Assembly: GCA_910587765.1 (NCBI GenBank)
Contig: CAJUNR010000004.1
Location: forward strand, 79,552 to 143,551
Direction of reading: 5' to 3'
DNA length: 64,000 bases
Source: an uncultured Lachnospiraceae bacterium
Lineage (GTDB): Bacteria > Bacillota > Clostridia > Lachnospirales > Lachnospiraceae
Positions within the stretch are counted from its first letter, which is position 1; each line of letters opens with the position of its first letter. A model generated the notes under the pieces. The model was not told the DNA's origin and made no database searches. It was given only the letters and a program-made list of their open reading frames with translations. A program made the position numbers and the translations under genes. Of this stretch, positions 8,879-17,749 are shown one piece after another.

Positions 8879-10741
8879 ATGGAAACTGTTTGTCGTGAAA
8901 ACATGTGCGCTGTATTTGAGTATAAAAAGGCGGAGACAGATATATCTTGGATGATCAGGCATTTTATTCGTAACAATGATGAAGTTTTATATTTCGTGGA
9001 AGGCAATTTTCTGAAAGCCGTAGTTTCCGTAGGTGATGTATTTCATTTTTTGGAAGGAGAGGCCTTAGGTGGACTCTTAAATACGAGATTTACTTGCATG
9101 ACAGAGAGAAATTCTGATGAAGCCAAGGTATTCTTCTTGAAACATCCGACGATTCATGAACTGCCGCTGATAAATTCTTCCGGTCATTTTGTCGGGATTG
9201 TAAGGTCTGGAAAGCGGAATCCGGAATGGCTATGGAAAAGATTCCAATATCGCATCAAAAGTTTATGGTTTGATCAGAGATCATATGAGCGTAGTCTATC
9301 TGAAAAATTTATGAATAGTTTTGAAGGAACCGTTTTTCTGATCGATTTGCCATACGATCTTGAGGTGTCTGAAAGACTGCATACGGATCGGGAAAAGGAG
9401 GATTTTAAAAGAAAGCAAATGATCTCCCCGTTAGAGCAGCTTAGAAAGATGCTGGAACAGGAGGAAAGAATTTACTGGGGACCAGCTTTTGAGTCGGGGA
9501 TTTCAAGGCAGTTTGTGGATGAATTTTTGAAAATAAAAGTGCAGGAAAAAAACGGATGTAAATATTATGCGGATCATGCATCATCGCAATATATTACTTT
9601 TGATAATGGTAAACGGGCAGTAACAAATAAGAGCGATGCCGCCAGAAAAATATATTTGGCAGGACCCTGCACGGTTTTCGGCGCATATGTGACAGATCAT
9701 CAGACGATTGCATATTACTTGCAGAAATTAATGAAGGATCATGGAAATGCCTATCAGGTTGTCAATTTTGGTTCTCTGGGTCTGCAATGCGAGTTCCAGT
9801 ACTTATTGACGGAATGTCTGAGCGACGATGATATAGTGGTGATTGCGTCCCCTGAAAGAAAATTTATATCAATGTTGAACGGGTACAGCAATACCTGTTA
9901 CTTGGGAGACTACTCAGATATTTTTGATTCGATATCTGATCCGCTAAGCTGTATTTTAGATACATTCCGGCATGTAAACTATAAAATTTCCCAAAAGTTC
10001 GCAGAGCGAATTTATACATCCATAAAGCCGTATCTGACTCCGGAAATTCCGGAATTTAGATACGAGGCTAAAAAACCGGTTCAGGATTATTTTATTTCGT
10101 GGGATATCGTTGCATATTATAAAGAATTTGCATTCATTCATCATTTAAACGATTTGAACGGGGCAACCGGAGCAATTGTAATGAATTGCAATCCCTTTAC
10201 GAGAGGGCATCGGTATCTGGTTGAATACGCTTCGGCGAAAGTTGATACGCTGATTCTTTTTGTAGTAGAGGAGGATGCTTCTGCTTTTTCCTTTGATGAT
10301 CGCATGGAAATGGTACGGCTGGGGACGGCTGATCTGGTGAATGTCAGAGTTGTTCCGTCAGGAAAATATAATATTTCGAAAAGTACCTTTGCGCAGTATT
10401 TTGAAAAAGAAAAGGAAATCTCCAAGATTGATTCCATGGAGTATGATTTGCGGATCTTTTGTGAAGTGATAGCAGATTGTATTGGTATTTCCTGCAGATT
10501 TGCGGGGGAAGAACCTGCGGATATTGTGACGGCGCAATATAACGAAACGATGAAACGGATTCTTCCGCAATATGGAATTGCGTTTATCGAAATCCCGCGG
10601 CTGAAAATAAAAGAAGCGGAATATATCAGCGCGTCAAGTGTACGCAGGTGCTTGAAACAAGGAGACTGGGAAGCAGCCGCTGCTTATTTGCCGGAAACGA
10701 CTGTCGAATATTTGAAAAATGCTGCCAATGCGGGAAAGTGA
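8879..10741 (+). CDS. CBS-like / SGNH-like / CitC-type nucleotidyltransferase fusion
   Basis: The protein has 620 aa from ATG 8879, which has GAGGAGA 6 bases upstream. The C-terminal third matches the citrate-lyase-ligase (CitC) nucleotidyltransferase domain: MNCNPFTRGHRYLVEYA (H444 of the HxGH-like motif) and ISASSVRRCL. The middle (about 258-420) resembles an SGNH/GDSL-type domain (YLAGPCTVFGAYVTDHQT, VVNFGSLGLQCEFQY). The N-terminal part has a CBS-like ELPLINSSGHFVGIV. No citrate lyase genes are nearby, so a role in adenylyl or cytidylyl transfer to a polysaccharide precursor is more likely than citrate lyase activation. Domain limits are approximate. Confidence 0.72.
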   Translation: METVCRENMCAVFEYKKAETDISWMIRHFIRNNDEVLYFVEGNFLKAVVSVGDVFHFLEGEALGGLLNTRFTCMTERNSDEAKVFFLKHPTIHELPLINSSGHFVGIVRSGKRNPEWLWKRFQYRIKSLWFDQRSYERSLSEKFMNSFEGTVFLIDLPYDLEVSERLHTDREKEDFKRKQMISPLEQLRKMLEQEERIYWGPAFESGISRQFVDEFLKIKVQEKNGCKYYADHASSQYITFDNGKRAVTNKSDAARKIYLAGPCTVFGAYVTDHQTIAYYLQKLMKDHGNAYQVVNFGSLGLQCEFQYLLTECLSDDDIVVIASPERKFISMLNGYSNTCYLGDYSDIFDSISDPLSCILDTFRHVNYKISQKFAERIYTSIKPYLTPEIPEFRYEAKKPVQDYFISWDIVAYYKEFAFIHHLNDLNGATGAIVMNCNPFTRGHRYLVEYASAKVDTLILFVVEEDASAFSFDDRMEMVRLGTADLVNVRVVPSGKYNISKSTFAQYFEKEKEISKIDSMEYDLRIFCEVIADCIGISCRFAGEEPADIVTAQYNETMKRILPQYGIAFIEIPRLKIKEAEYISASSVRRCLKQGDWEAAAAYLPETTVEYLKNAANAGK

Positions 10742-10752
10742 GGGGAACAAAA

Positions 10753-12219
10753 ATGTCTGTGAAAGAGTGCAGAATTATTGATATCCATCATGTAGCAGAA
10801 ATAACAAATACAAAATGTATTATTTATGGAACCGGAAAGTATGGAAATAAATTGTATTCATTTCTAAAACTAAAGGGTTGGGAAAAAAATATTATTTCTT
10901 TTGCGGTGTCGGACGCAACAGGGAATCCGGCTGTTATAGATGGGATTCCTGTAAAGACAGTGGGGGAATTAAAGGAGAAGTTTGCGGAATGTAATGTAAT
11001 GATTGCCATAGGAATTGCACATGCGGGAGAAGTTATTCAGCTGCTGCAGGGCTGTGAGGTGAAAGGCTTATACTGTGTTACAAGCGAAATTATGCAGAGC
11101 GTGGTGCGGGAAATCACTGATGCAATGAAAAAACTTCCATTGGAACGAAATAAACTGTTTATTTCCTGCTACGAAGGGATGGGCTATCGGTGTAATTGTA
11201 AATATATTGCAGAGAAACTGCTGAAAGACAGGTATCCGGTGAAAATCGTATGGGCGGTAACCGGGGAAGCGGGAGGGGACATTCCGGAAATTATAAAAAA
11301 AGTGACAGTAAATACATATGAGTATTACAGAGAGTTCTACACTTCCGGAATCTGTATTTCCAACTGCGGAATCCTGTTGTTTGGAGAAAAGAGAGAGGGA
11401 CAGTATTATATTAATACCTGGCATGGATACGGGCCTTTTAAGAAAGCGCAGGGCGCCGTCTATGAAGACAAAGAAAGACTTCGCAAAGTAAAAGAGATTA
11501 ATTCAAATTTTGATCTGTTTGTTACAGGGAGTACGTTTTACTCTCAGATATACCGGGATTCGTTCTTCTATGAAGGTGAGATCGGCGAATGGGGAGCGCC
11601 CCGTAATGATGTGTTTTTTGCAGATGATGCCGTCAGGGATTCCGTATATAAAACGTTTGGAATTCCTTCTGATAAAAAGCTTGTCCTTTACGCGCCTACT
11701 TTCCGGGAAGATGTAAGTAATTCTTTTGAACAGTATGATCTTGATCTGTCAAAGATCGTAGAAGCGCTGAATACAAGATTTGCGGGTGAATTTGTGATGA
11801 TGTACCGGTTCCATCATTATCTGCATGCGGTGGGAAAATGCCGGGATTATTATAAACAAGGCATTGACGCGACGTATTATCCGGACATACAGGAGCTTCT
11901 TGCGGCGGCGGATGTAGTGATCACAGATTATTCCTCTCTGATGTGGGATTTTTCTCTTCAGAGAAAGCCTGTATTTTTATATCAGAATGATGAGGCCAGG
12001 TACAGGGCCGATCGGGGATTCTATTGTCCGGTTTCCGGATGGCCTTATCCGAAGGCTCATAATAAAGAAGAATTGTCTGACGTGATACGAAATTTTGACA
12101 ATGAAAAATATGTGCGGGATCTGGATGCTTTTTTAGAGAAATACGGTTCCTGCGATGACGGAAATGCTTCGGCGAGAGTTGCCGCAAGGATTATGAAGGT
12201 AATAGAAGGAAACATCTGA
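10753..12219 (+). CDS. Rossmann-like module fused to CDP-glycerol/ribitol glycerophosphotransferase (TagF-like)
   Basis: The protein has 488 aa. The recurring module is N-terminal here (CIIYGTGKYG, Y25-G28; IPVKTVGEL; VMIAIGIAH). From about residue 130 the rest is a TagF/TarL-type polyol-phosphate transferase with INTWHGYGPFKKAQG (H224), LYAPTFRED and VITDYSSLMWDFSLQRKP. Such enzymes move glycerol- or ribitol-phosphate from a CDP donor to a membrane-bound acceptor. AGGGGAACAA precedes ATG 10753. Longer in-frame starts would run back into the upstream gene and are rejected. It supports a teichoic-acid-like product. Confidence 0.88.
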   Translation: MSVKECRIIDIHHVAEITNTKCIIYGTGKYGNKLYSFLKLKGWEKNIISFAVSDATGNPAVIDGIPVKTVGELKEKFAECNVMIAIGIAHAGEVIQLLQGCEVKGLYCVTSEIMQSVVREITDAMKKLPLERNKLFISCYEGMGYRCNCKYIAEKLLKDRYPVKIVWAVTGEAGGDIPEIIKKVTVNTYEYYREFYTSGICISNCGILLFGEKREGQYYINTWHGYGPFKKAQGAVYEDKERLRKVKEINSNFDLFVTGSTFYSQIYRDSFFYEGEIGEWGAPRNDVFFADDAVRDSVYKTFGIPSDKKLVLYAPTFREDVSNSFEQYDLDLSKIVEALNTRFAGEFVMMYRFHHYLHAVGKCRDYYKQGIDATYYPDIQELLAAADVVITDYSSLMWDFSLQRKPVFLYQNDEARYRADRGFYCPVSGWPYPKAHNKEELSDVIRNFDNEKYVRDLDAFLEKYGSCDDGNASARVAARIMKVIEGNI

Positions 12220-12231
12220 AGGAGGAGCCAT

Positions 12232-13521
12232 ATGCCGAAAATTTCTGTGATCGTGCCGGTATACAACGTAGAGCAATATCTTGGCGTATGTATAGACAGT
12301 ATCCTGGCCCAGACATTCGCGGATATGGAAATCATCTGTGTGGATGACGGTTCTACAGACAGAAGTCCGAAAATTCTGGACGATTATGCCGCCAGAGATC
12401 CGAGAGTGAGGGTGATTCATCGGGATAATCGTGGGTATGGGCAGTCTTTGAATGTCGGGATGGATGCGGCTGCGGGAGAATATATCGGAATTGTGGAAAG
12501 TGACGATCGGATTCTGCCGGATATGTATGAGAAGCTTTATACCGCCGCAAAGGGACATGATCTGGATTTTGTAAAATCCGATTGTGTTTTCTGGTGGGAT
12601 TCGCTGGCGTATTCCTATGATTATCACAGAAAGGATCTGGATGAGTATTACGATCGGGTACTGGATGTTTCTCAGAGGGAAATCTATTTCCGCTTTTTTA
12701 TGAACATATGGACAGGGATCTATAAGAAGGACTTTCTGGACCGCAACCGGATACGGTGCAATGAAACGCCTGGCGCTTCTTATCAGGACAATGGCTTCTG
12801 GATCCAGACGATGTCTCTGGCAGAAAGAGCGATGTGGCTGAGTGAAGCATTTTATCTGTACAGGCAGGACAATCCGGGGGCCTCTGTAAAAAGCAAAAGC
12901 AAGGCTTTGGCAATGAAGGAAGAATTCGATTTTGTGGAGAAGATTCTGGAAGAAAAGCACAGACAGAAGGAACTGGATATCTGCCGTTATTTTCGTATGT
13001 TCCGGCATAAGGGAACGTTTATCAGAATCTCTGATGAATTAAAAAGAGATTACTGTGAAGAAATAATCAGGGATTTTGCAAAATACAAGGAATTAACGAA
13101 ACAGAACAAAGAAGTGTATGAATGGCTGCGGCGGATGTGCGAAGCTCCTGATCGCTTCTGCGGCGAATTTATCCGAATGAAAGCGGCGGCGTTGGGCCGA
13201 TTGGAAGGAGCGGAACAGATCATCATATACGGAGCGGGAAACTGCGGACAGAGGGTGCTGCGCATATTGAGTCATCAGGGAATGGGCGATAAAATAATCT
13301 GCTTTGCCGTATCGGACCAAACAGCTTCCGGGTCTGTGGGAATCATACCGGTGTGCTGTATTGATGGTCTGACGGAATACAGGGAGCGCGCGGTTGTTGT
13401 CATAGGGGCGGCGGAGCAGTCGAAGATTTACCGGCAGATGAAGCAGCGGCTGGAGGAGTTAAATTTTCTCCATACATTAAACCTTTGTATGTTAACAGAT
13501 TATTTTTACTTTCTGGTGTGA
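12232..13521 (+). CDS. Family 2 glycosyltransferase with C-terminal Rossmann-like module
   Basis: The protein has 429 aa. The N-terminal GT-A domain shows ISVIVPVYNVEQYLGVC, CVDDGSTDRSP and VESDDRI. The C-terminal module begins at IIYGAGNCG (Y333-G336), followed by CFAVSDQ, IIPVCCIDGL and VVIGAAEQ. A strong AAGGAGGAG ribosome binding site lies 6 bases before the ATG. It is followed 19 bp later by the TarI/IspD-like gene. GC content here is already higher than in the leftmost glycosyltransferases. Confidence 0.87.
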   Translation: MPKISVIVPVYNVEQYLGVCIDSILAQTFADMEIICVDDGSTDRSPKILDDYAARDPRVRVIHRDNRGYGQSLNVGMDAAAGEYIGIVESDDRILPDMYEKLYTAAKGHDLDFVKSDCVFWWDSLAYSYDYHRKDLDEYYDRVLDVSQREIYFRFFMNIWTGIYKKDFLDRNRIRCNETPGASYQDNGFWIQTMSLAERAMWLSEAFYLYRQDNPGASVKSKSKALAMKEEFDFVEKILEEKHRQKELDICRYFRMFRHKGTFIRISDELKRDYCEEIIRDFAKYKELTKQNKEVYEWLRRMCEAPDRFCGEFIRMKAAALGRLEGAEQIIIYGAGNCGQRVLRILSHQGMGDKIICFAVSDQTASGSVGIIPVCCIDGLTEYRERAVVVIGAAEQSKIYRQMKQRLEELNFLHTLNLCMLTDYFYFLV

Positions 13522-13540
13522 AGGGCAGAAGGAGGAAAAA

Positions 13541-14257
13541 ATGACCATCGCAATCATCATCGCCGGCGGCTCCGGCCACCGGCTGGGACAGGATATCCCC
13601 AAACAGTTTATTCATGTATATGACAAACCCGTTCTGATCTATACGCTGGAAGGATTTCAGCGTCACCCGCAGGTGGATGCCATCGGTCTGGTCTGCATCG
13701 ACGGCTGGCACGATATGGCGAAAGCCTATGCGAAGCAGTTCGGGATTGACAAGCTTCAGTGGGTGATTTCCGGCGGGGAGACGGCGCAGGAATCCATCCG
13801 AAACGGAGTGTATCATCTGGAGGGTACCTGCAGCGACGGGGATATCGTCATCATTCATGACGGCATCCGCCCTCTGGTGGACGAAACGGTATTGACTGAC
13901 GTGATTATGAAATGCGGGCAATATGGAAATGCGGTGACGGCACAGCCTTATAATGAGCAGATCTTTGTGGCCGATGACGAGAAGTCGACGGTGAAATACA
14001 TTCCGCGCGAAACGCTGAGAAGGGTTGCCACGCCGCAGGCGTATCAGTTCGGGATGCTGAGCCGGGCTTATCACGAGGCCTATGAGAAGGAGATTGGCAT
14101 CTATGGTTCTTCCTATACGAATACCATGATGGTGGAGCTGGGGGAGCGGCTGTATTTTGCCAACGGCTCCGACAAAAACATCAAGATCACCACAAAAGAT
14201 GACTTTGAACTGTTTAAAGCATATCTGAAGATGGAAAAGCCGGACTGGCTGAAATAG
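13541..14257 (+). CDS. IspD/TarI-family cytidylyltransferase (CDP-polyol synthesis likely)
   Basis: The protein has 238 aa. IIIAGGSGHRLGQDIPKQF (residues 5-23) is the CTP-binding loop shared by IspD and TarI. SGGETAQESIRNGV, IHDGIRPLVD and RVATPQAYQF follow family order. IspD makes CDP-methylerythritol; TarI makes CDP-ribitol. Its place beside a TagF-like transferase and an SDR, far from isoprenoid genes, favours CDP-ribitol or another CDP-polyol. The usual TarJ alcohol dehydrogenase is absent here. AAGGAGGAAAA precedes the start. Confidence 0.82.
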   Translation: MTIAIIIAGGSGHRLGQDIPKQFIHVYDKPVLIYTLEGFQRHPQVDAIGLVCIDGWHDMAKAYAKQFGIDKLQWVISGGETAQESIRNGVYHLEGTCSDGDIVIIHDGIRPLVDETVLTDVIMKCGQYGNAVTAQPYNEQIFVADDEKSTVKYIPRETLRRVATPQAYQFGMLSRAYHEAYEKEIGIYGSSYTNTMMVELGERLYFANGSDKNIKITTKDDFELFKAYLKMEKPDWLK

Positions 14258-14279
14258 AGAGAAGGAGCAGGCGGGAGAG

Positions 14280-15350
14280 ATGATGACAAAGTTGTTGGAG
14301 CATCCATTATATAAGGGAGATCTGGCCTATGCGGCGGGGCTCGCGCTGCCATGGGACAGACTGCGGGGAAAGAAGATTCTGATCACCGGGGCCAGCGGTC
14401 TGATCGGCAGTTTCTTTATTGACGTACTGATGAAGCAGAACCGGGAGAAAAATCTGTGCTGTAAAATCTATGCGCTGGGACGGGGTCAGGCGGTGGGAAA
14501 GGAACGGTTTGCCGAATATTGGGACAGTCCGTATTTTGTATTCCTGCCGCATGATATCAATCTGCCTTTAGACGGAAAAGTGGATGAAGAATTTGCATAT
14601 ATCTTCCATCTTGCCAGCAATACTCATCCGGTAGTCTATGCGCAGCACCCGATTTCTACGGTTACCACCAATATTCTGGGAACAGAACATTTGTTGAATT
14701 ACGCTGCCTGCCATGGCGCCGGGCGGTTTGTCTTTGCTTCTTCCAATGAGATTTATGGAGAAAATCGGGGAGATGCGGAGTTTTTTGATGAAGCGTACTG
14801 CGGATACCTGGATTGCAATACTTTAAGAGCCGGTTATCCGGAGAGCAAACGCTGCGGGGAGGCTTTGTGCCAGGCGTATCGGCAGGAGAAGGGGATTGAT
14901 GTTGTGATTCCCCGTTTTACCCGGTCCTATGGTCCGACCATGCGGATAATGGACACAAAGGCCGTCTCCCAGTTTATCAGAAACGGCGTGAAGGGAGAGG
15001 ATATTGTGCTTAAAAGTGAGGGAAAACAGTATTATTCTTACACCTATGCGGCCGATGCCGTGGCAGGGCTTCTCCATGTCATGTTCGAGGGAGAGAGCGG
15101 GGAGGCTTATAATATTGCCGACAGCAGGTCAGATATTGCCTTAAAAGACCTGGCCGGGGTTATAGCGGAAGTATGCGGGACGAAGGTGGTTTTTGAGCTT
15201 CCGGATACGGTGGAGAGGGCCGGCTACAGTACGGCGACCAAAGCCAGGCTGGACGGAACGAAGATCAGGCGTCTGGGTTGGGAGATGAAATATGATATTC
15301 CGGCGGGAATTGAGCGGACCATTCAGATATTAAGGAGCACGATGAGATGA
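14280..15350 (+). CDS. Extended short-chain dehydrogenase, NAD-dependent sugar epimerase/dehydratase
   Basis: The protein has 356 aa. The Rossmann motif GASGLIG lies near residue 37, the catalytic YPESK at Y186/K190, and FASSNEIYGE supplies the serine segment. The later YAADAVAGLLHVM and YNIADSRSDI are typical of nucleotide-sugar epimerases and dehydratases. It may act on a nucleotide sugar or on the CDP-linked product of the preceding gene. ATGs at 14280 and 14283 are both possible. Its stop overlaps the next gene's ATG. Confidence 0.85.
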   Translation: MMTKLLEHPLYKGDLAYAAGLALPWDRLRGKKILITGASGLIGSFFIDVLMKQNREKNLCCKIYALGRGQAVGKERFAEYWDSPYFVFLPHDINLPLDGKVDEEFAYIFHLASNTHPVVYAQHPISTVTTNILGTEHLLNYAACHGAGRFVFASSNEIYGENRGDAEFFDEAYCGYLDCNTLRAGYPESKRCGEALCQAYRQEKGIDVVIPRFTRSYGPTMRIMDTKAVSQFIRNGVKGEDIVLKSEGKQYYSYTYAADAVAGLLHVMFEGESGEAYNIADSRSDIALKDLAGVIAEVCGTKVVFELPDTVERAGYSTATKARLDGTKIRRLGWEMKYDIPAGIERTIQILRSTMR

Positions 15351-17686
15351 CAGCAGAGAAACTGATCAGGGAACTGCCCAAAGGGCTGATTAAATGGTAT
15401 GAGTTTCCGAAGGGCGATCGTGCGTTATACATTACAGGCGGCAGGCCGCTGGACCAGTCTCTGCAGGAAGCGCTTTCGGAATGCGGACTACGTGCGGACT
15501 GCATGGTTCCAGAGCGGCTTGCCGGATGCAGTGAGAAATATTCCTGTATTCTTCTGTCAACAGCGGTTGAGATGTCTCCGTCGATGGAAGCTGCGATTTC
15601 CCTGTTTCGGAAGATTCGGACGCTGCTGGAAGAAGACGGAAGGCTGTTCGTCGTGACGGATAACCGCATGGCAATTCGTTATTTCTGCGGAGACCAGGAT
15701 CCTTTTACCGGGCGAAATTTCGACGGGATCGAGAATTACAGGCGGGCTGGTCTGTCAGGGAAAGATGCTCCGAAAGGCAGACTGTATACAAGGGCGGAGC
15801 TGGAAAAGATGTTGGAAAGTGCCGGCTTTTTCCGTCACAAATTTTATTCTGTGTATCCGGAGATTACATGTCCTCAGATTCTGTTTGCGGAGGATTATTC
15901 GCCGGAGGAGGAGCTTGGAGTCCGTATTTTTCCGCAGTACCACAGTCCGGATACCGTATTTCTGGAGGAGGAGAGTCTGTATACTTCTTTGATTGAAAAC
16001 GGACTGTTTCACCGGATGGCCAACGGGTTTCTGATCGAGTGTCCTATGAATGGCGTCTGTTCGGAGGCGGATCAGATTACGGTTTCCATGGAACGGGGGC
16101 GGGAAAACGCTCTGTGTACGATTCTGACAGGAAAAGGCACGGTCGTTAAAAAACCGCTTTATGAAGAGGGGCGGCAGAAACTGGAGAGACTGAAAGAGAA
16201 TCAGCAGTATCTGGAACTTCACGGCATCCGTATGATTAAAGGAGAGATCATGGATCGTACCTTTGTCATGCCTCGGGTCCAGGGGATGCCGCTGGTCACT
16301 TATTTTCGTTCTCTTCTGACTGGAAACCGGACGGAGTTTTTCCGGCGGTTTGATGAGCTGTGGGAGTTGATTCTTCAGTCGTCGGAGCATACGACATATG
16401 AGGAAGTGGAATGGGAACATTGCGATCCCTGGTGGGATGAAGAGAAGGACGAGCGAAAGAAGAAGAAAATTGACCGGGGCCGTTGGAGAAAGATTGCTTT
16501 TGGAACGGCGCAGGACCGGGAATATATGGGGCCTGTCCTGAGGCGGGGCTACCTGGATCTGGTGCTGCTCAACGGCTTTGTTGTAAACGGGGAATATGTG
16601 TTTTTTGATCAGGAGCTGTATGTGGAGAACCTTCCGGCCAAAGCGATTATGCTCCGCAACATTGATCTTCTGTACCGGGGAGACCTTGAGGTCGGGAGGA
16701 TTCTGCCCAGAAAGGAACTTCTGGAGCGCTATGGGATCGAGCCGTGCAGAGAGCTGTATTACGCGCAAATCCGGCACTTTCTGACCAGACTGAGAAATGA
16801 CGATCTGTTGTCGGGATACCACCGGTCGCGCAGGAGAAGCAATGAGACGGTCCATTCCAACCGTCAGCGTATGAATTATTCCGCCGAGGAGTATCAGAGA
16901 CTCTTTGTGGATATCTTTAAAAATACAGAGAATAAAAAGCTGTATCTCTTCGGTTCCGGAAATTTCGCGAGAAAATTTCTTGCACTGTACGGGGAGGAGT
17001 ATGAGATCGCGGGAATTTTGGATAATCAGGAGGAAAAGTGGGGAACGGATCTGGAAGGGATTCCTGTGATGTCTCCTGCTGTATTAAAAAATATGGATCC
17101 TGCTGCCGGCAAGGTTATTATCTGTATCAAAAACTATGTGGAGGTATTGAAACAGGTCCGGGAGTACGGAGTGCGGAATGTGGGCATCTATGACACTGCT
17201 ATGGAATATTCCAGAAAACAGAAGACCGTAGCCGCACTGCCTGCCGATGCACCGAAGAAGAAGTATCATACGGGATATGTGGCCGGGGTGTTTGATCTGT
17301 TTCATATCGGACATCTGAATCTGCTCCGCCGTGCAAAGGAACAGTGCGATTACCTGATTGCGGGCGTGGTGACGGACGAGGGTGTACGGAAAAATAAGGG
17401 AACGGACAGCTTTATTCCTTTTGAAGAACGGCTTTCCATCGTGCAGAGCTGTCGGTATGTGGATGAAGCAGTGGGAATCCCGCTGGAATTTTGTGATACC
17501 AGGGATGCGTATCTGAAGTTTCAGTTTGACGTGCAGTTTTCCGGTAGCGATTATGCCCAGGATCCTGCATGGCTGAAGAAGCAGGAATTTCTCCGAAAGC
17601 ATGGAGCAGAACTGGTGTTTTTCCCTTATACCGAAAGTACCAGTTCTACGAAGCTGAAAGAGATGATCGGGAGAAAACTTTTGTAG
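15347..17686 (+). CDS. Four-part protein: methyltransferase-like, kinase-like, Rossmann-like module, TagD-like cytidylyltransferase
   Basis: The protein has 779 aa. Residues about 1-210 resemble the methyltransferase-like domain found with clostridial glycosyltransferases (LFVVTDNRMAIRYFCGDQD, RLYTRAELEKMLESAGF). About 220-500 resembles a sugar-kinase-like fold (GTVVKKPLYEEGRQKLERL), though this is tentative. The recurring module is at KLYLFGSGNF (F535-G538). Residues 640-779 are a glycerol-3-phosphate cytidylyltransferase-like domain with GVFDLFHIGHLNLL (H653, H656) and STSSTKLKEMI. The end domain probably makes a CDP-polyol for the TagF-like enzyme. AAGGAG lies 9 bases before the ATG. Confidence 0.78.
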   Translation: MTAEKLIRELPKGLIKWYEFPKGDRALYITGGRPLDQSLQEALSECGLRADCMVPERLAGCSEKYSCILLSTAVEMSPSMEAAISLFRKIRTLLEEDGRLFVVTDNRMAIRYFCGDQDPFTGRNFDGIENYRRAGLSGKDAPKGRLYTRAELEKMLESAGFFRHKFYSVYPEITCPQILFAEDYSPEEELGVRIFPQYHSPDTVFLEEESLYTSLIENGLFHRMANGFLIECPMNGVCSEADQITVSMERGRENALCTILTGKGTVVKKPLYEEGRQKLERLKENQQYLELHGIRMIKGEIMDRTFVMPRVQGMPLVTYFRSLLTGNRTEFFRRFDELWELILQSSEHTTYEEVEWEHCDPWWDEEKDERKKKKIDRGRWRKIAFGTAQDREYMGPVLRRGYLDLVLLNGFVVNGEYVFFDQELYVENLPAKAIMLRNIDLLYRGDLEVGRILPRKELLERYGIEPCRELYYAQIRHFLTRLRNDDLLSGYHRSRRRSNETVHSNRQRMNYSAEEYQRLFVDIFKNTENKKLYLFGSGNFARKFLALYGEEYEIAGILDNQEEKWGTDLEGIPVMSPAVLKNMDPAAGKVIICIKNYVEVLKQVREYGVRNVGIYDTAMEYSRKQKTVAALPADAPKKKYHTGYVAGVFDLFHIGHLNLLRRAKEQCDYLIAGVVTDEGVRKNKGTDSFIPFEERLSIVQSCRYVDEAVGIPLEFCDTRDAYLKFQFDVQFSGSDYAQDPAWLKKQEFLRKHGAELVFFPYTESTSSTKLKEMIGRKLL

Positions 17687-17749
17687 GACGTTTGAAACAA
17701 GAAAAGGAAATCATTTCGGTTTTCTGATTTTGAATGCGGAGGAAAGAAA

